DNA from: Oegoconia quadripuncta
Taxonomy: Eukaryota; Arthropoda; Insecta; Lepidoptera; Autostichidae
Assembly (NCBI GenBank): GCA_949316235.1
Contig: OX438743.1
Coordinates: 39,649,242 to 39,713,241 of the forward strand
Direction of reading: 5' to 3'
Length of the DNA stretch: 64,000 bases
Positions 47,025-58,012 of the stretch are shown piece after piece. The translations under genes were made by a program, and so were the position numbers. The notes under the pieces are model-generated. The model had not been told where the DNA came from and did no database searches. It worked only from the letters and a program-made list of their open reading frames with translations. Numbering within the stretch: the stretch's first letter is position 1; the number at the start of each line of letters is the position of its first letter.

Positions 47025-47265
47025 GTTTATGGGACTTGTATATTCCGGTGGCATTATTATGCACAATTTTTAGGATATAAATTATAATCATAGGAGTATC
47101 TGTGTATGACAATGAGGATTCCAGCAACACTTGACGCCAGAATGCTTACTTAAAATAATTAATCTTAAACTACGGTGACACTATTTTTTCCTTTAGGCAT
47201 TATTTTGCACAGTTTTTTGACATTGTCAAAAGAGCTGAATTCCACTGTGTGTTTTCTGTCATATC
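47025..47265 (+). repeat. Dispersed repeat R2, second copy
   Basis: TATGGGACTTGTATATTCCG, AATGAGGATTCCAGCAACAC, GTTTTTTGACATTGTCAAAA. Collinear with 11313-11560. Confidence 0.6.
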
Positions 47266-47812
47266 GCACGTTAGTTTATAACTTTATATACATATACAAA
47301 CAAATATTGCTTGTTTCCGAATAAAATACGAGGCGTTCGTAATATGTCAAGCCAAATTATTGAACCAGTTTCTAGACATTGCTTCTTGCGTCAAACTTAG
47401 CTAGTAGTTTTGTATGGAAACTGGCTACTCTATTTAATCTTTATCTTCGCTCTATTAATATTTATACATCGGTGGTAAAACAAAAACAAATAAATGCTTT
47501 ATCTATTTTACGAGTACTAAACGTAATTTCGAAGTGAAATGAATACTGACTAATTAACACTTCCATTGGAGTTGTATGAAGTCTTACATCACAAACAATC
47601 ATTGGTTGATTGATTACGGACGTTAGAACAATCAAAGGAAACCTTATTGAACTATATTAAACAACTACGTACACACAGCGTTGAAGTCGATAATAATCAT
47701 GACAGTTTGTCCCACTTGTTACTTGTATGTGCACATGTAGGCAATACAAGTTAGTAAGTGTAAAGCCACCATGTATCTGCTTCTCACTCCACACACCAAC
47801 CAATAAATCGTA

Positions 47813-47888
47813 ATTAAATTAAATTTAAGAACTCATTCGTACATAGCCTGCCAGGGAATCAAACCCGGACCTCCTAAATTGGGGGACA
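47813..47888 (-). mobile_element. SINE-III fragment
   Basis: AATTTAAGAACTCATTCGTA and reverse of GAGGTCCGGGTTTGATTCCC. Confidence 0.55.
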
Positions 47889-47920
47889 AAATCTATAACG
47901 TCTTTTTTTTTTTTTTTTTT

Positions 47921-48132
47921 AATTTCGGACACTTACACCAATCATCTAATCCCATACTAAGCTTGTGCTATGGATACTAGATAACGGATAAACATATATA
48001 ATTATTTATATAAACATCCAAGACTCGGGAATAAATGTTCGTATTCATCACACAAACATTTACCCCTCGGATTCGAACCCGCAACCGTTGGTTTCCCTGA
48101 TAGGGTCACTATCCACTACACTAATCGGTCGT
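47921..48132 (-). mobile_element. SINE-II copy cutting exon 3 of the THAP gene
   Basis: Head at the right end (reverse of ACCGATTAGTGTAGTGGATA). B box as reverse of GGTTCGAATCC. Adjacent T-run at 47906. It directly abuts the coding sequence ending at 48133. Confidence 0.7.
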
Positions 48133-48762
48133 CAAATCGATCAATATCGTCGACAAATTCGTACAATTTTCTCAGCGCTTCAATTTTCTGAAACAAAAAT
48201 AGAATTCTGAAATGGCTCAGTGAGTAAGCTGAAGTGTCAACATTTGACGCAGAACATTGACCATATTCGGATTAGTCCAGTAAGGATACCCTTATCACTT
48301 TCTATAATCTTGATGGTCGTGATTTTTTGCACATGGTAGAGTACCTGCATGGACTTATTATTTAAACAGGACTGAGTACTCGCCGCTGAAAAACGAGCCG
48401 AGCAGGATGTGTAACGTAGAGGCCGTTTGTCTCTGTCTAACAGGGTGACCACAATATATTTGTTACTTGGGACAAATGTTGTAATAAAATATTTGTCAAA
48501 AAACTTTGGCGTTTTGACATTAGCCGGCGTGAGCCATTTATTTCGCATTTCTTCATTTTTTGGGAAACTGCAATAATAGTACAACAGTCAGGACCCTAAT
48601 CAATCACACATATTTCACATATTTCGACTCATTTCAAGAATTCATGGGCATCCTACTTCTTTGATTTACAAAAATATTATTTTTAGCTTACCTGTGGAAA
48701 GATATGTTGCAACCACCATAGGATTCACTTGGGCAAGTATAAACGCAACACTTTTTCACCAT
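48133..48762 (-). pseudogene. Probable THAP-domain gene, 3 exons, third exon disrupted by a SINE
   Basis: Exon 1 is 48762-48692 (MVKKCCVYTC...NISFH), exon 2 is 48567-48345 (S-FPKNEEMRNKW... to a CAG|GTACTC donor), and exon 3 starts at 48187 after TTTGTTTCAG (KIEALRKLYEFVDD). Phases join (2, then 0). C-x3-C at residues 6-10 followed by SFHSFPK and NKW is the N-terminal hallmark of the THAP zinc finger. The closing C-x2-H is replaced by C-S-A-R-F, and the cysteine spacing is about 68 residues instead of the usual 35-50, so the finger is probably defective or carries an insertion. Exon 3 runs directly into a SINE-II copy at 48132. An alternative is that exon 2 alone reads on to its own stop at 48237. 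THAP proteins bind DNA and are often transposase-derived. Confidence 0.55.
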
Positions 48763-49225
48763 TTTACTCCTTTTACTTGTTATAATATAACAAATACTTT
48801 AAAAAACTTTTAATGCAAAGAAAATTCAAAATCACATCGAACCGCCATGACATGACATGCTTTTCAGGGTTACCATAAAAATAACAAAATCGAAATAAAA
48901 ATGTATGTTTTCTGTTTGATTTAAGAATATATAAAAATAAATTAATGCGAATGTTATTTGTTTATTTATAATTGTTAAAATAACATAAAAATATAAGTGT
49001 TTCAATGGAATTTTTGAGTAGCCAAAACTGTTGATCATAATCATTTTTTTTGCTGGCAAGATGTAAGAACGAGACACACGGCCTCCGTTATTTCTATCTC
49101 TCTCGGCTCGGATTTGCCTTTGTGTATGGTGCATCCAATTTAATATCTTATTGCGTTGACATAGTGATCATTTTCCTAAATGATTCTTTTGATAGTTATC
49201 AGTCCTGTTTAAATAATAAGTCCAT

Positions 49226-49330
49226 GAGTACCTGTCATTTTTTTTTTTTTTTTTTTTCTCGTTTATTCAGGAAAACAAACAGCTATACTATATGTATAAA
49301 CTACTGACAGTACAACATAATACTTAGTAA
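49226..49330 (-). mobile_element. Retroelement poly(A) end, inverted
   Basis: An 18-base T-run at 49239 is followed by CTCGTTTATTCAGGAAAACA, the reverse of a poly(A)-signal end. Confidence 0.4.
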
Positions 49331-49470
49331 TAGCATAGCCAACATCGTTATCCACATCAAATCAATGTTGGCAATTCATTTATGGAGACTGATACACATC
49401 AGTACTCAAATACTCGTATATACTGTTAATCTACTTTTAAGCTAATGTTGCTATTCCCATACATACACAT

Positions 49471-49472
<2 letters not shown>

Positions 49473-49519
<47 letters not shown>
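49473..49519. repeat. (AT)n microsatellite
   Basis: About 20 AT units after CATATACATATATACAT. A shorter (TA)n lies at 53737-53760. Confidence 0.95.
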
Positions 49520-49521
<2 letters not shown>

Positions 49522-49921
49522 TATCCCTTTGGGCACTTTGTGGCTCCAACGTGCCGTATAGGTAGTAATTATTTGATCCATTTTCACAAGTTGATCCGGG
49601 TGTCTTTTGTTGATCCAATGCCAGCTGACCATAAATATGTAGCTCCTTTTGGAGCCACAAGTGTCACGATGAGTAATAATAATAATTAAGGGATTTTTAT
49701 ACAAATCTACCTTTTTGGCGTCTGAGCAGTTGTTGATCCAATTCAAATGGGCCAATCAGGGCGCAGCATTTGCCAAGTCCTTCCTCATTGGCAGGTTTGG
49801 GCTAATATTACTGGCTACAGTAACTTAATAATGTCTACCTAGTATTTCTAATTCTCCTCAAAGTAGTAGAGAACCTTTCCTTAAAAAAAGGAAAACTCAC
49901 AAGGAATCATCCAGGAACAGA

Positions 49922-50100
49922 AAGTTGAATTCTTAAAATGTTGAGTTTGCAAAAAGTTGAATTTGCGGTATGTTGAATCTAAAAATGTTGAATTTGCATA
50001 AAGTTGAAATCTCTAAAAGTCGAAATTGCATAAAGTTGAATTTGCAGCTTGTTGAATCCAAAGATGTTGAATTTGCATAAGGTTGAATTTGCTGTATATT
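49922..50100. repeat. 16-bp-period array W4
   Basis: Eleven units of GTTGAATTTGCATAAA, 15 or 16 bp each, with about 20-30 percent divergence between neighbours. Confidence 0.8.
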
Positions 50101-50103
50101 TAG

Positions 50104-50289
50104 TGTCGCTCACGACTTGAACAGGATTGGTCAGAAATAGCGGAAGCCCACGACAACCTCGACGATTTCGATGTCCACAATATGGAGGACATATTAGTCT
50201 GGAGTAACGTGACTCCAGATCAAACCGCAATACTTGTTATTTTTTGGACGGGACTCTTTCCTTTTGTAACAACGTTACTGAGCGAGTGA
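50104..50289 (+). CDS. Unassigned exon-like segment between two arrays
   Basis: After TATATTTAG the frame reads RLEQDWSEIAEAHDNLDDF, ... MEDILVWSNVTPDQTA and a hydrophobic ILVIFWTGLFPFVTTLL before TGA. About 61 codons, no start. Flanked by the 16-bp array and the satellite halo. Composition looks protein-like; no family recognised. Confidence 0.35.
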   Translation, partial: CRSRLEQDWSEIAEAHDNLDDFDVHNMEDILVWSNVTPDQTAILVIFWTGLFPFVTTLLSE

Positions 50290-50865
50290 AGAGATAGTAC
50301 ACAAAGGTGCAACAGCCACAGCGGAGTGGAGCGAGTGAACTAGAAGATGATGCTCGAGTGAGTAGTGAACTAGCGAAATATGTGTGACGCATTGGCTACA
50401 ACTGAGTGTAGAAAGTGGTATACGAGACAGCGATGGACTAGAGTGGAGTGCAGCGAATTACCCATGGAAGACGCATCCTTTACAGAAAATGCCATGAGAA
50501 AAGAACCAGAGGATGGTGACGCAATAACCACAGCAGAATGGAGCGATTGGTAAACTAAGGGGACAAAATAACGACTACAGCGAAGTGCAACCAGTGAAAA
50601 CTGGTACACCACTCACTCCACTCTCCTTTAGCTGTCGCGTTGTCATGTACTGCTTTTTCACTTGCTCCACTCCGTTGTAGCTGTTGCTTTGCCATTCAGT
50701 TGTTCTTCACTCACAGCACTTTGCTGTAGTCGCTACATCGTCCTCTATTGGTTTACTTGTCTTTCCTCTCCACTTGCTATTGCATTGTCATTCTCTGAAC
50801 GACATGATACACTGAATAACAACGCAATAGCTACAGAAGAGTAAAGTAAGTGGTGAACCAGTGGA

Positions 50866-51280
50866 CGACGACGCAGCGGTTACAGCTGAGTGCAGCAAAT
50901 AGTGAATCGCCGGACGACGACGCAGCGGGTATAGCGGAGTGCAGCAAACAGTGAATCACCGAACGACGACGCAGCGGTTACAGCGGAGTGCAGCAAATAG
51001 TGAATCAGCGGACGACGACGCAGCGGTTATAGCGGAGTGCAGCAAATATTGAATCAGCGGACGACGACGCAGCGGTTATAGCGGAGTGCAGCAAATATTG
51101 AATCAGCGGACGACGACGCAGCGGTTATAGCGGAGTGCAGCAAATATTGAATCAGCGGACGACGACGCAGCGGTTATAGCGGAGTGCAGCAAATATTGAA
51201 TCAGCGGACGACGACGCAGCGGGTACAGCGGAGTGCAGCAAATAGTGAATCACCGGACGAGGACGCAGCGGTTACAATGA
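50866..51280. repeat. 49-bp tandem satellite
   Basis: Unit GACGACGACGCAGCGGTTAT ... ATTGAATCAGCG. Starts at 51011, 51060, 51109, 51158 and 51207 are exactly 49 bp apart and four are near identical; flanking units are diverged. 49 is not a multiple of 3, so it cannot be a coding repeat. Confidence 0.9.
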
Positions 51281-51351
51281 ACTAAGAAGAACCAACACTT
51301 ACAAAGGAGTGAAATAATGAAAAGCATACGACGACGACGCAGTACCTATAA

Positions 51352-51389
51352 ATGAGTGGAGCGACTGAATAAGCAGTCGCTCCACTCAT
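51352..51389. repeat. 16-bp perfect hairpin at the end of the satellite
   Basis: ATGAGTGGAGCGACTG and its exact complement CAGTCGCTCCACTCAT with a 6-base loop; pairing extends outward with two mismatches. Confidence 0.8.
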
Positions 51390-52067
51390 CTGTAGGAATG
51401 AAAGTGCTTGTGTTTATTTTGTTGATTTCGAATAAAAAACTTTAATGTTGATCGAAAGAGATTTTATTTTCATTTTCGAAAAATAATAAAGTCGTTATTG
51501 TAGTGTTGATGTTTACAATAGAAAAAAGACAATGGTAACTCGCAAAGAGTCATTCATAATCATCTCATAAATGTAAGTAGGTGCTAGACGAAAGGGGCTT
51601 TTCATAATATCTAATCAACCCTAAAATAGTAAAACTTCAGCTATTTCACAGTTATTTATCCATCATTTTCATTAAAAAATAATGAAACAGCTATTATTTT
51701 TTGCACGATCGGAGTGTTGGTGCAATGGTATTAATTATAAGAAAATTTATTTATCTATTTCAAAAAACAAACGGTTACATCGGAAAACATTGTTACTCAA
51801 AATATACCACTTATATAAATAAACCATTGTTTCCCTTATGCTAAAACACAATATTGAATTCAATGCAGTCTTATGCATTTTTCTTGTCTAAGTTTTAACA
51901 AAAATATAGAAATAAAAAAAGAGAAACAAGAATTGTGGCTAGCATTAATAAAAAACTAAAAATAATTGTTATCTTGAGTACTTCGAGCTCTTTTCAGCTG
52001 AAACAGACTTTTCCGTGAAGCCCAATAAAATGAAATTGTACACGCGCCAGCTAGTTTTGAGATTAAT

Positions 52068-52952
52068 GTGTATAAAAATTGCAACACAACCTTACCATCA
52101 TTAGTTCTGCTTGACACTGATTGCTCGGAGGTAGAAAATCTTCTTATGAGACTAGACTCGGATAGTGCCCCGGGCTGGGACAATATACCAACCAAATTCT
52201 TAAACTTAAACAGTAAAATTGGTGTGTTCCCGAGAACCTTTAACAAGTCCATAGTAACATCAGTTTTCAAGAATGGGGACAGAGACGATGTAAATAATTA
52301 CCGCCCAATTTCGGTACTGCCAGCCATTTCAAAAATCTTTGAAAAAATCTTAAATACTAGATTAATCGGTTTCTTAAATAAAAATAACATCTTGGCAGAC
52401 AGACAATATGGATTCAGGCAGGGCACGTCAACTGAAGACGCTCTTCTCGCATTAAGTTCTCTTATTGTTGAGAAAGTGGATACTGGAAAGAAATGTTTAA
52501 CAGTATTCTTAGACCTAAAAAAAGCGTTTGACACCGTCTCTATCCCGATTTTACTAAATAAACTGGAAAGAATCGGTGTCAGAGGCACTGCACTTGCAAT
52601 TTTTCAGAGTTACCTTAATCAGCGCACACAATGTGTCAAGGTTGGTAATGTCATTAGTGAGGAGAGGGATATAACTATTGGCGTACCCCAGGGAAGTGTT
52701 CTTGGACCAACTCTCTTCCTAATATACATAAACGACCTTTGCAGTAAAATAATTAATCATGGAAAAATATTTTCTTATGCAGATGACACAGCCATTGTCT
52801 TTTACGGGGACACATGGGAAGAAGTATTTCAGTATGCTGAGGAGGGTTTGATTGAAATTGGCAATTGGCTGAAAATTAACCTGCTGACATTAAATACTGG
52901 ATTGAAATTGTATTTGAATTTTTTTTGTTTAACAGTATTCTTAGATACATAA
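52068..52952 (+). pseudogene. Non-LTR retrotransposon reverse transcriptase fragment
   Basis: About 290 codons of reverse transcriptase, lacking the endonuclease and the C-terminal region. Motifs in order: NNYRPISVLP (residues 76-85), motif A FLDLKKAFD (147-155), motif B GVPQGSVLGP (205-214), catalytic YADD (237-240). The best fit is a jockey/CR1-like element. The usual stretch between the FLNL and GVFP motifs appears shortened, suggesting an in-frame deletion. No methionine starts the frame; the open frame begins at a GTG. After LLTLN the frame leaves the domain and a 20-bp copy of the motif A coding sequence reappears, so the 3' end is rearranged. A dead copy. Confidence 0.85.
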
Positions 52953-54067
52953 ATTGAAACAAATGTAATTTGTTTTTCCATATAAAATAACTTTTGAGGA
53001 TGAGAATGTTTGAAAGAAGAGAAGGAATTTCAGAAAATTCCGCATCTTCAACTCTAATTTGGGCTTTGGTCTACCAAAGCATTAAGTAAAAATCTTATGT
53101 AAAATGTACAAGAATGAAGAGCAGAGTATCCTAACACAAGTTTTAAGAAGCTTAACAGGATACTCTCACAATTGTGTACAAGATTGTTATGCTTGAATGA
53201 AAATAAATATTTAGAATTTTTTGAATTTTTGAACTTGTCTTTAATTCAAAGGAAATTTTGCGCAAAGGTCTAAAGGGCGCGGAGTGCGGTGTACGGTGCT
53301 CCCCCGTTACAACCTAGGCGGATCTTACAATGTTTGGAGAATTGCGAATATAAAATATCCAGACTAGGTATAATAATTGATCGACCGTTACGGTATCGGT
53401 ACCTATTCGGATCAAAATAAGTATTACTGGAAGTACGAGTATATAAATGGATCAACACAAGTAATTGATTTTTGAAATACAAATCAGAGCCAAAAAGTCT
53501 TCGTGCGTTTAAAAAATTTAGCCGTTACGGATCCACTATTGCATGAAATTGTGGAAAAAAAATATTTCGAGTATCGAGACTATCGACGAATACATGTGGC
53601 AACATCGCCTAATAGAATGCGACGTTGCCATTCCGCCCGAGAAACACGCAACTGGATTTAAGTTATTCGGTGCTAAAGGCGGAGTCAGCAAGGTACGGGA
53701 TCGTGGCTGGATCAACTAAGTGTGCAAAGAGGTGTTTATATATATATATATATATATATAGGAACAACAATATCAACTCAAAAGCATAACACAATATAAA
53801 AAGCACAATAAAGCGTTTACAAAGTAATTCAAACAGACAAACGTTGCCAATGTTAGGCACATGATATCTTTTGCTACTTACGTTTTTTTTGTTCTTTATG
53901 TCATTGATAGAATAAAAATGTTTTCTAACGAATCGGTATCTTACTTTAGATGTAGTATAGGTATTTAGTTATAAAATATAGACTAGATTAAAATTATCAC
54001 TGTGAATTTCATTGCATCGGATAATATACTTGGAACTCCTGTAACTATTTCCAAAAAGATCGATCAA
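52953..54067. other. Unassigned stretch with a (TA)n run
   Basis: Holds (TA)n at 53737-53760 and a retroelement-like AATAAAGCGTTTACAAAGTA at about 53807. No gene is recognised. Confidence 0.4.
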
Positions 54068-54461
54068 TATGGACGACCGATTGGTGTAGTGGATAGTGAC
54101 CCTATCAGCAAAATCAAACGGTTGCGGGTTCGAATCCCGCGACGGGTAAATGTTTGTGTGATGAATATGAACATTTATTCCTGAGTCATGGATGTTCATA
54201 TAAATATTTATGTATGTTTATCCGTTATCTAGTATCCATAGAACAAGCTTTGCTTAGTTTGGGACTAGATGATTGGTGTAAGTATTTATTTATTTATTAT
54301 TTACACAGACACGCCTTCTATCCTTATCGTTTTCGTCTTATTAGTTTTGTCTTGTATTTATTATGTTTTCTAAACCGCAGTGTGTAGCTATCAGTTGTTG
54401 AAAAGCCACTTTAGTCCCTAGGAATAAAATAGTCCTTAACAAAGCTTATACTAGAATGACT
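54068..54461 (+). mobile_element. SINE-II plus conserved downstream block, second copy
   Basis: Head ACCGATTGGTGTAGTGGATA with intact GGTTCGAATCCC box. The block from about 54258 differs from its partner at 43.6 kb by one base in about 200 by eye, while the SINE bodies differ at many positions. Confidence 0.75.
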
Positions 54462-55817
54462 ATTTATTTATTTATTATTATTTATTTATTTAATATATTC
54501 TTTATATTTATGAAAAATTTAGCGGAGGACAAAATATCACGAGTCAATAAGCTATTTTTAGAAAATATAAAAGTAGCCATTGATTATTTTTTTTTTAGAA
54601 AACGCAACGCAATGAAGTTCACAGTGGTAACTTTATTTTTATCGGTTTCTTTAACTAATACCTATACTATACCTAAAGCAAGCTACAGAACGGTTAGAAA
54701 ACATTTTTATTCTGTTAATATTATTATTATTTATTTATTATTTGTATCCTACATTGTATCCTACATTGAATAAAATTGGCTTTTGGACTTCTGCCGTTGA
54801 CCATACGGATTATGTGCTAATATTGTGTATACATGTTGTACAACAATGTACACACGAGTACATGTTCTATGTTATTATGAAGCAATAAAACCCACCAAGT
54901 TTACTTTCGCGTGAAAACATTCGGTTTGATAGACTTTGCATAATGTTGAATGAGCGATAAGCCGCGCGAAGATTATGTTTTGTCTGTAATTTATAAACAT
55001 TGTTACAGATTTTTTTTAAATTAATTACGCTATTTTTGTTGACCTTACAACATTTAGATACGGTTGATCACAAATCAAGCTACACACATGATTTGTATGC
55101 GGATCTTCTTTAATACGAAAGTCCAATATAAATAGAATAGGTATATTCGAGCTACTTTGAATTTATTCCCATTTTAATGTATAGGGCTTACACATAATTA
55201 AAATTAAAATCTGACTATATTCTAGTCATTGGCGTTCCATCCTCCATGTTTACCGGTTTGACTTTGTGCGTGTTTCTAGCTCTTTTGTAAGAAATACATC
55301 GAAGCGGACAAATCCGGACAATTTTATGAAATATAACCTCCAAAATTGTCTCGTGACCATTTATTATTCTTACCTCTGTTACCTAGTGTTTTCACATTAT
55401 AAAGGTCTAGCTGAATTACAATTTGATCTGCATTTGGATTTTGTCTCCATTAGGCTAGATGTAGGCGTCTATAAATGTACAGAAGAACTACGGTGACATC
55501 GAATTCATTAGTAGAATTTGGTCACTTCCTATTGCAATTTTCACTATAGCGCCAACTCTATCACGAATTTTATCCCACACATTTCGCTACAGTAAATAAT
55601 TTATTGAGGTTTAAGTATGGAACGCTGATTTTTTTCGCTATTTCAGATTTGTTTCCATTTTGAAATTTGGGCTATTTCATTTGTCGAAGTTTGTATTTTG
55701 GTATTCGATCTTGACTGCACATTACTTTATTCTGACCTTCCCTGCCTTCCAACTTATTTTATCTTTTGACCGAAAACGAACGACCGCTTTCAAGGTTAGC
55801 TCAGTCTTGCTTGGTTT
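54462..55817. other. Unassigned stretch
   Basis: AT-rich; starts with TATTTATTT runs that may be SINE tail debris. No gene is recognised. Confidence 0.4.
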
Positions 55818-55929
55818 GTCTAAGCCAGGGGTCTCCAAAGTTTTAAGCGTAAGGGCCACGCTGACTCCTTAACTAGGTCTCCAGGACCAAAACCTAGCCC
55901 TGTGATAAACGTTCTCTAAAATAAAATTA

Positions 55930-56220
55930 AATCTTATTCCACCGTCCCCTTTCCATCTTCGGACAACCAGGCGCGGGGGGGGGGTTCCCATCCATATGTT
56001 GTCAACATACCGAACATCCGCACTAAGCTCTTTGCTTCATCATGCTAAGGTATGGAACTCACTGCCCGCGTCGGTTTTTCCCGACACTTACAACCTTGGG
56101 ATCTTCAAGTCTAGAGTGAATAGGCATTTACTGGGTGCGCGTGATACATCTTCGGCTACATCGTCACTTTCCATCAGGTGAGATTGTAGCCAAACGCGAA
56201 ACCAGTTTTTAATAAAAAAA
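55930..56220 (+). pseudogene. CR1/jockey-like ORF2 C-terminus, decayed copy
   Basis: Homologous to 24240-24540, with a G-run and frame breaks near 55974-56050. It ends with SLSIR, a stop, a short UTR and an A-rich run. It lies inside the hAT-like element at 55826-57041. Confidence 0.65.
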
Positions 56221-56371
56221 AAAAATAAAAAAAATGAGCGTTTAATAATGATGAGTATTTGAAGTCGTTGCTGATAATTTCCACTATTAATTCAATCCAA
56301 AATTGCAAATAATCGTCAGTGGAAAGTCTACACACATCTTATTGATTTGTTTTTTTTTTTATTATTTCACT

Positions 56372-56645
56372 ATGTGATACATACCTACATAACGTCACGA
56401 CCGTTATCCCAAAAGGAGATGGTCATAGATATCCCAAACAATAGTGTTGGGTGTTCCAAATATTAAAAGTTTAATAATTGAAACAACATCCACGATTCGC
56501 GTTATGAAATATACATAAATATAGTTACACGTGAGCCCATCGGTATTGAAACGTGCAAAACTATAGATCTTTTTTGGTGGAAAGTCCCATAGTCGCCTTT
56601 TACGACACCCACGAGAAAGAGATGGGTTGGCTCTATTTCAGTGCC
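56372..56645 (-). mobile_element. RTE 3' end, inverted, inside the hAT-like element
   Basis: ACATAACGTCACGACCGTTA ... GTTGGGTGTTCC ... AGTCGCCTTTTACGACACCC ... GAGATGGGTTGGCTC. The longest copy of this 3' region in the window. Confidence 0.6.
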
Positions 56646-57244
56646 GAAACCACACAGCACTTCACTAAGTGATATTTACACTATTTAGGTATTCCTTGCA
56701 GTTAATAATAATGTTTATTCTCACTATAACGGTTTTTAAATTTGATTATTGGAAAATAAAAATGTTGGGTATTACCATAGAGGAATAACATATGTAACAT
56801 AACCTAAGCAACGTGACTAGGGGTCGTGTTAGTTCCATTTCTTGCCACTGTCGCTGTACTCGGGCGACTTAGGACGGCAACAACTTTTGTAAGGAGGTTG
56901 CCCAGACATGGTATTACTCTGTTTGAATGACTTCTTTACTAAGGCGGGCCGTGTATAGGGCGCCGATCCGCTACTGCGAGTCGTAATCGTGGACCTCGCG
57001 GCCTCTCTTTGCCCGCGGGCCGTAGTTTGCGACCCCTCCTGGTCTAAACTAAACAATGCTGTAGGTATTATTTGAATTTGAATCTATCAGGTTTTTGCAT
57101 GCAATTAATCTTCATCGCGGTTTGGATAATCTGGCTTGGTATTTCATTCTAAATTAATTTGTTTGTAAACACTTGAATGTACCAACAACGCTCAATCGCT
57201 GGTTCTTTGATATCCATCCATACATCCATATGCATAAAAAAAAA

Positions 57245-57415
57245 ATACTAATATTATAAATGCGAAAGTCAGGCTTTCACGCCTTAACTCCTGAAGCGAT
57301 CAAGCTGAAAGGCGCAGAGCTAGCCTGGAATTCGGAGAAGCACATAGGCTGTTTTTTATCTTGAAAAAATCTGCGTTGAAGTAATCCTACGCAGGCGTAG
57401 CCGCGGTCGGAAAGC
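57245..57415 (-). mobile_element. Dispersed Helitron- or MITE-like repeat, inverted
   Basis: AATACTAATATTATAAATGC at the left and TACGCAGGCGTAGCCGCGGT at the right. Confidence 0.5.
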
Positions 57416-58012
57416 CAGTACGTATATAATGTTGATCCTTGAATGGATATAAGTAAATAGTTGTAAATTGGATCGTAAAATGATATCTGAACACAGACTA
57501 ACTAAGTAAAAAAGATGGGACAAACTGTACAACAAAAGTGAAGCCAAAAACCGCGTCGATTTGTTGAATAGAATGGAAAGCATTTATTAACACACAAAAC
57601 CAAATACAAGAGAACGACTGTGTATCGTAGTCCAGTTAGTAATCGTACTTGACATAGCTTTTCAATGCATCGCGCAAAATGTCCAATTACTACATAGTCA
57701 AATTCTTGGAATATCGAACGGTTTTAAAATGTTCAATTTCCTGACACACCCCCACTCCATTCCTATACCGCACACATATCTACGCATCAAAACCTAACCG
57801 AATGCATAGTTCCGCGCGCATTGATAGATAACTCACACACGGTTAGAAAATTAGCTTCACTTTACATAACATTAGTGCTCCGTCTTTCTTTTTTTTTTTA
57901 ACGAACTCTATGAAGTAGTGTTAGGGTCTTATTACTAGTTATTACCGGCAATTTATACCGATTAGCACCGTACAAGTCTGATAAAACCGCACCAAACCGC
58001 CGCGCCGCCGCC

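Larger units (their letters stand above)
50270..51390. repeat. Degenerate halo of the 49-bp satellite
   Basis: Words GCAACAGCCACAGCGGAGTG and AGTGCAGCGAATTACC on the left. 50590-50790 carries the same words in reverse complement (CACTTGCTCCACTCCGTTGT). Ends with a hairpin at 51352-51389. Confidence 0.65.
55826..57041. mobile_element. hAT-like element with 8-bp target duplication
   Basis: Left end CAGGGGTCTCCAAAG, right end the reverse of CAGGAGGGGTCGCAAAC; flanks GTCTAAGC (55818-55825) and GTCTAAAC (57042-57049) match 7 of 8. Encloses a CR1-like tail and an RTE tail. No transposase frame is recognised, so it is non-autonomous. Confidence 0.6.

Noticed and set aside
51011..51255. Tandem coding repeat in the satellite
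   Set aside because: The 49-bp period shifts the frame at every unit, and no frame stays open.
56829..57056. 75-codon minus-strand frame at the right end of the hAT-like element
   Set aside because: Considered as a transposase N-terminus, but no recognisable zinc-finger or catalytic motif; it reads out across the element end.
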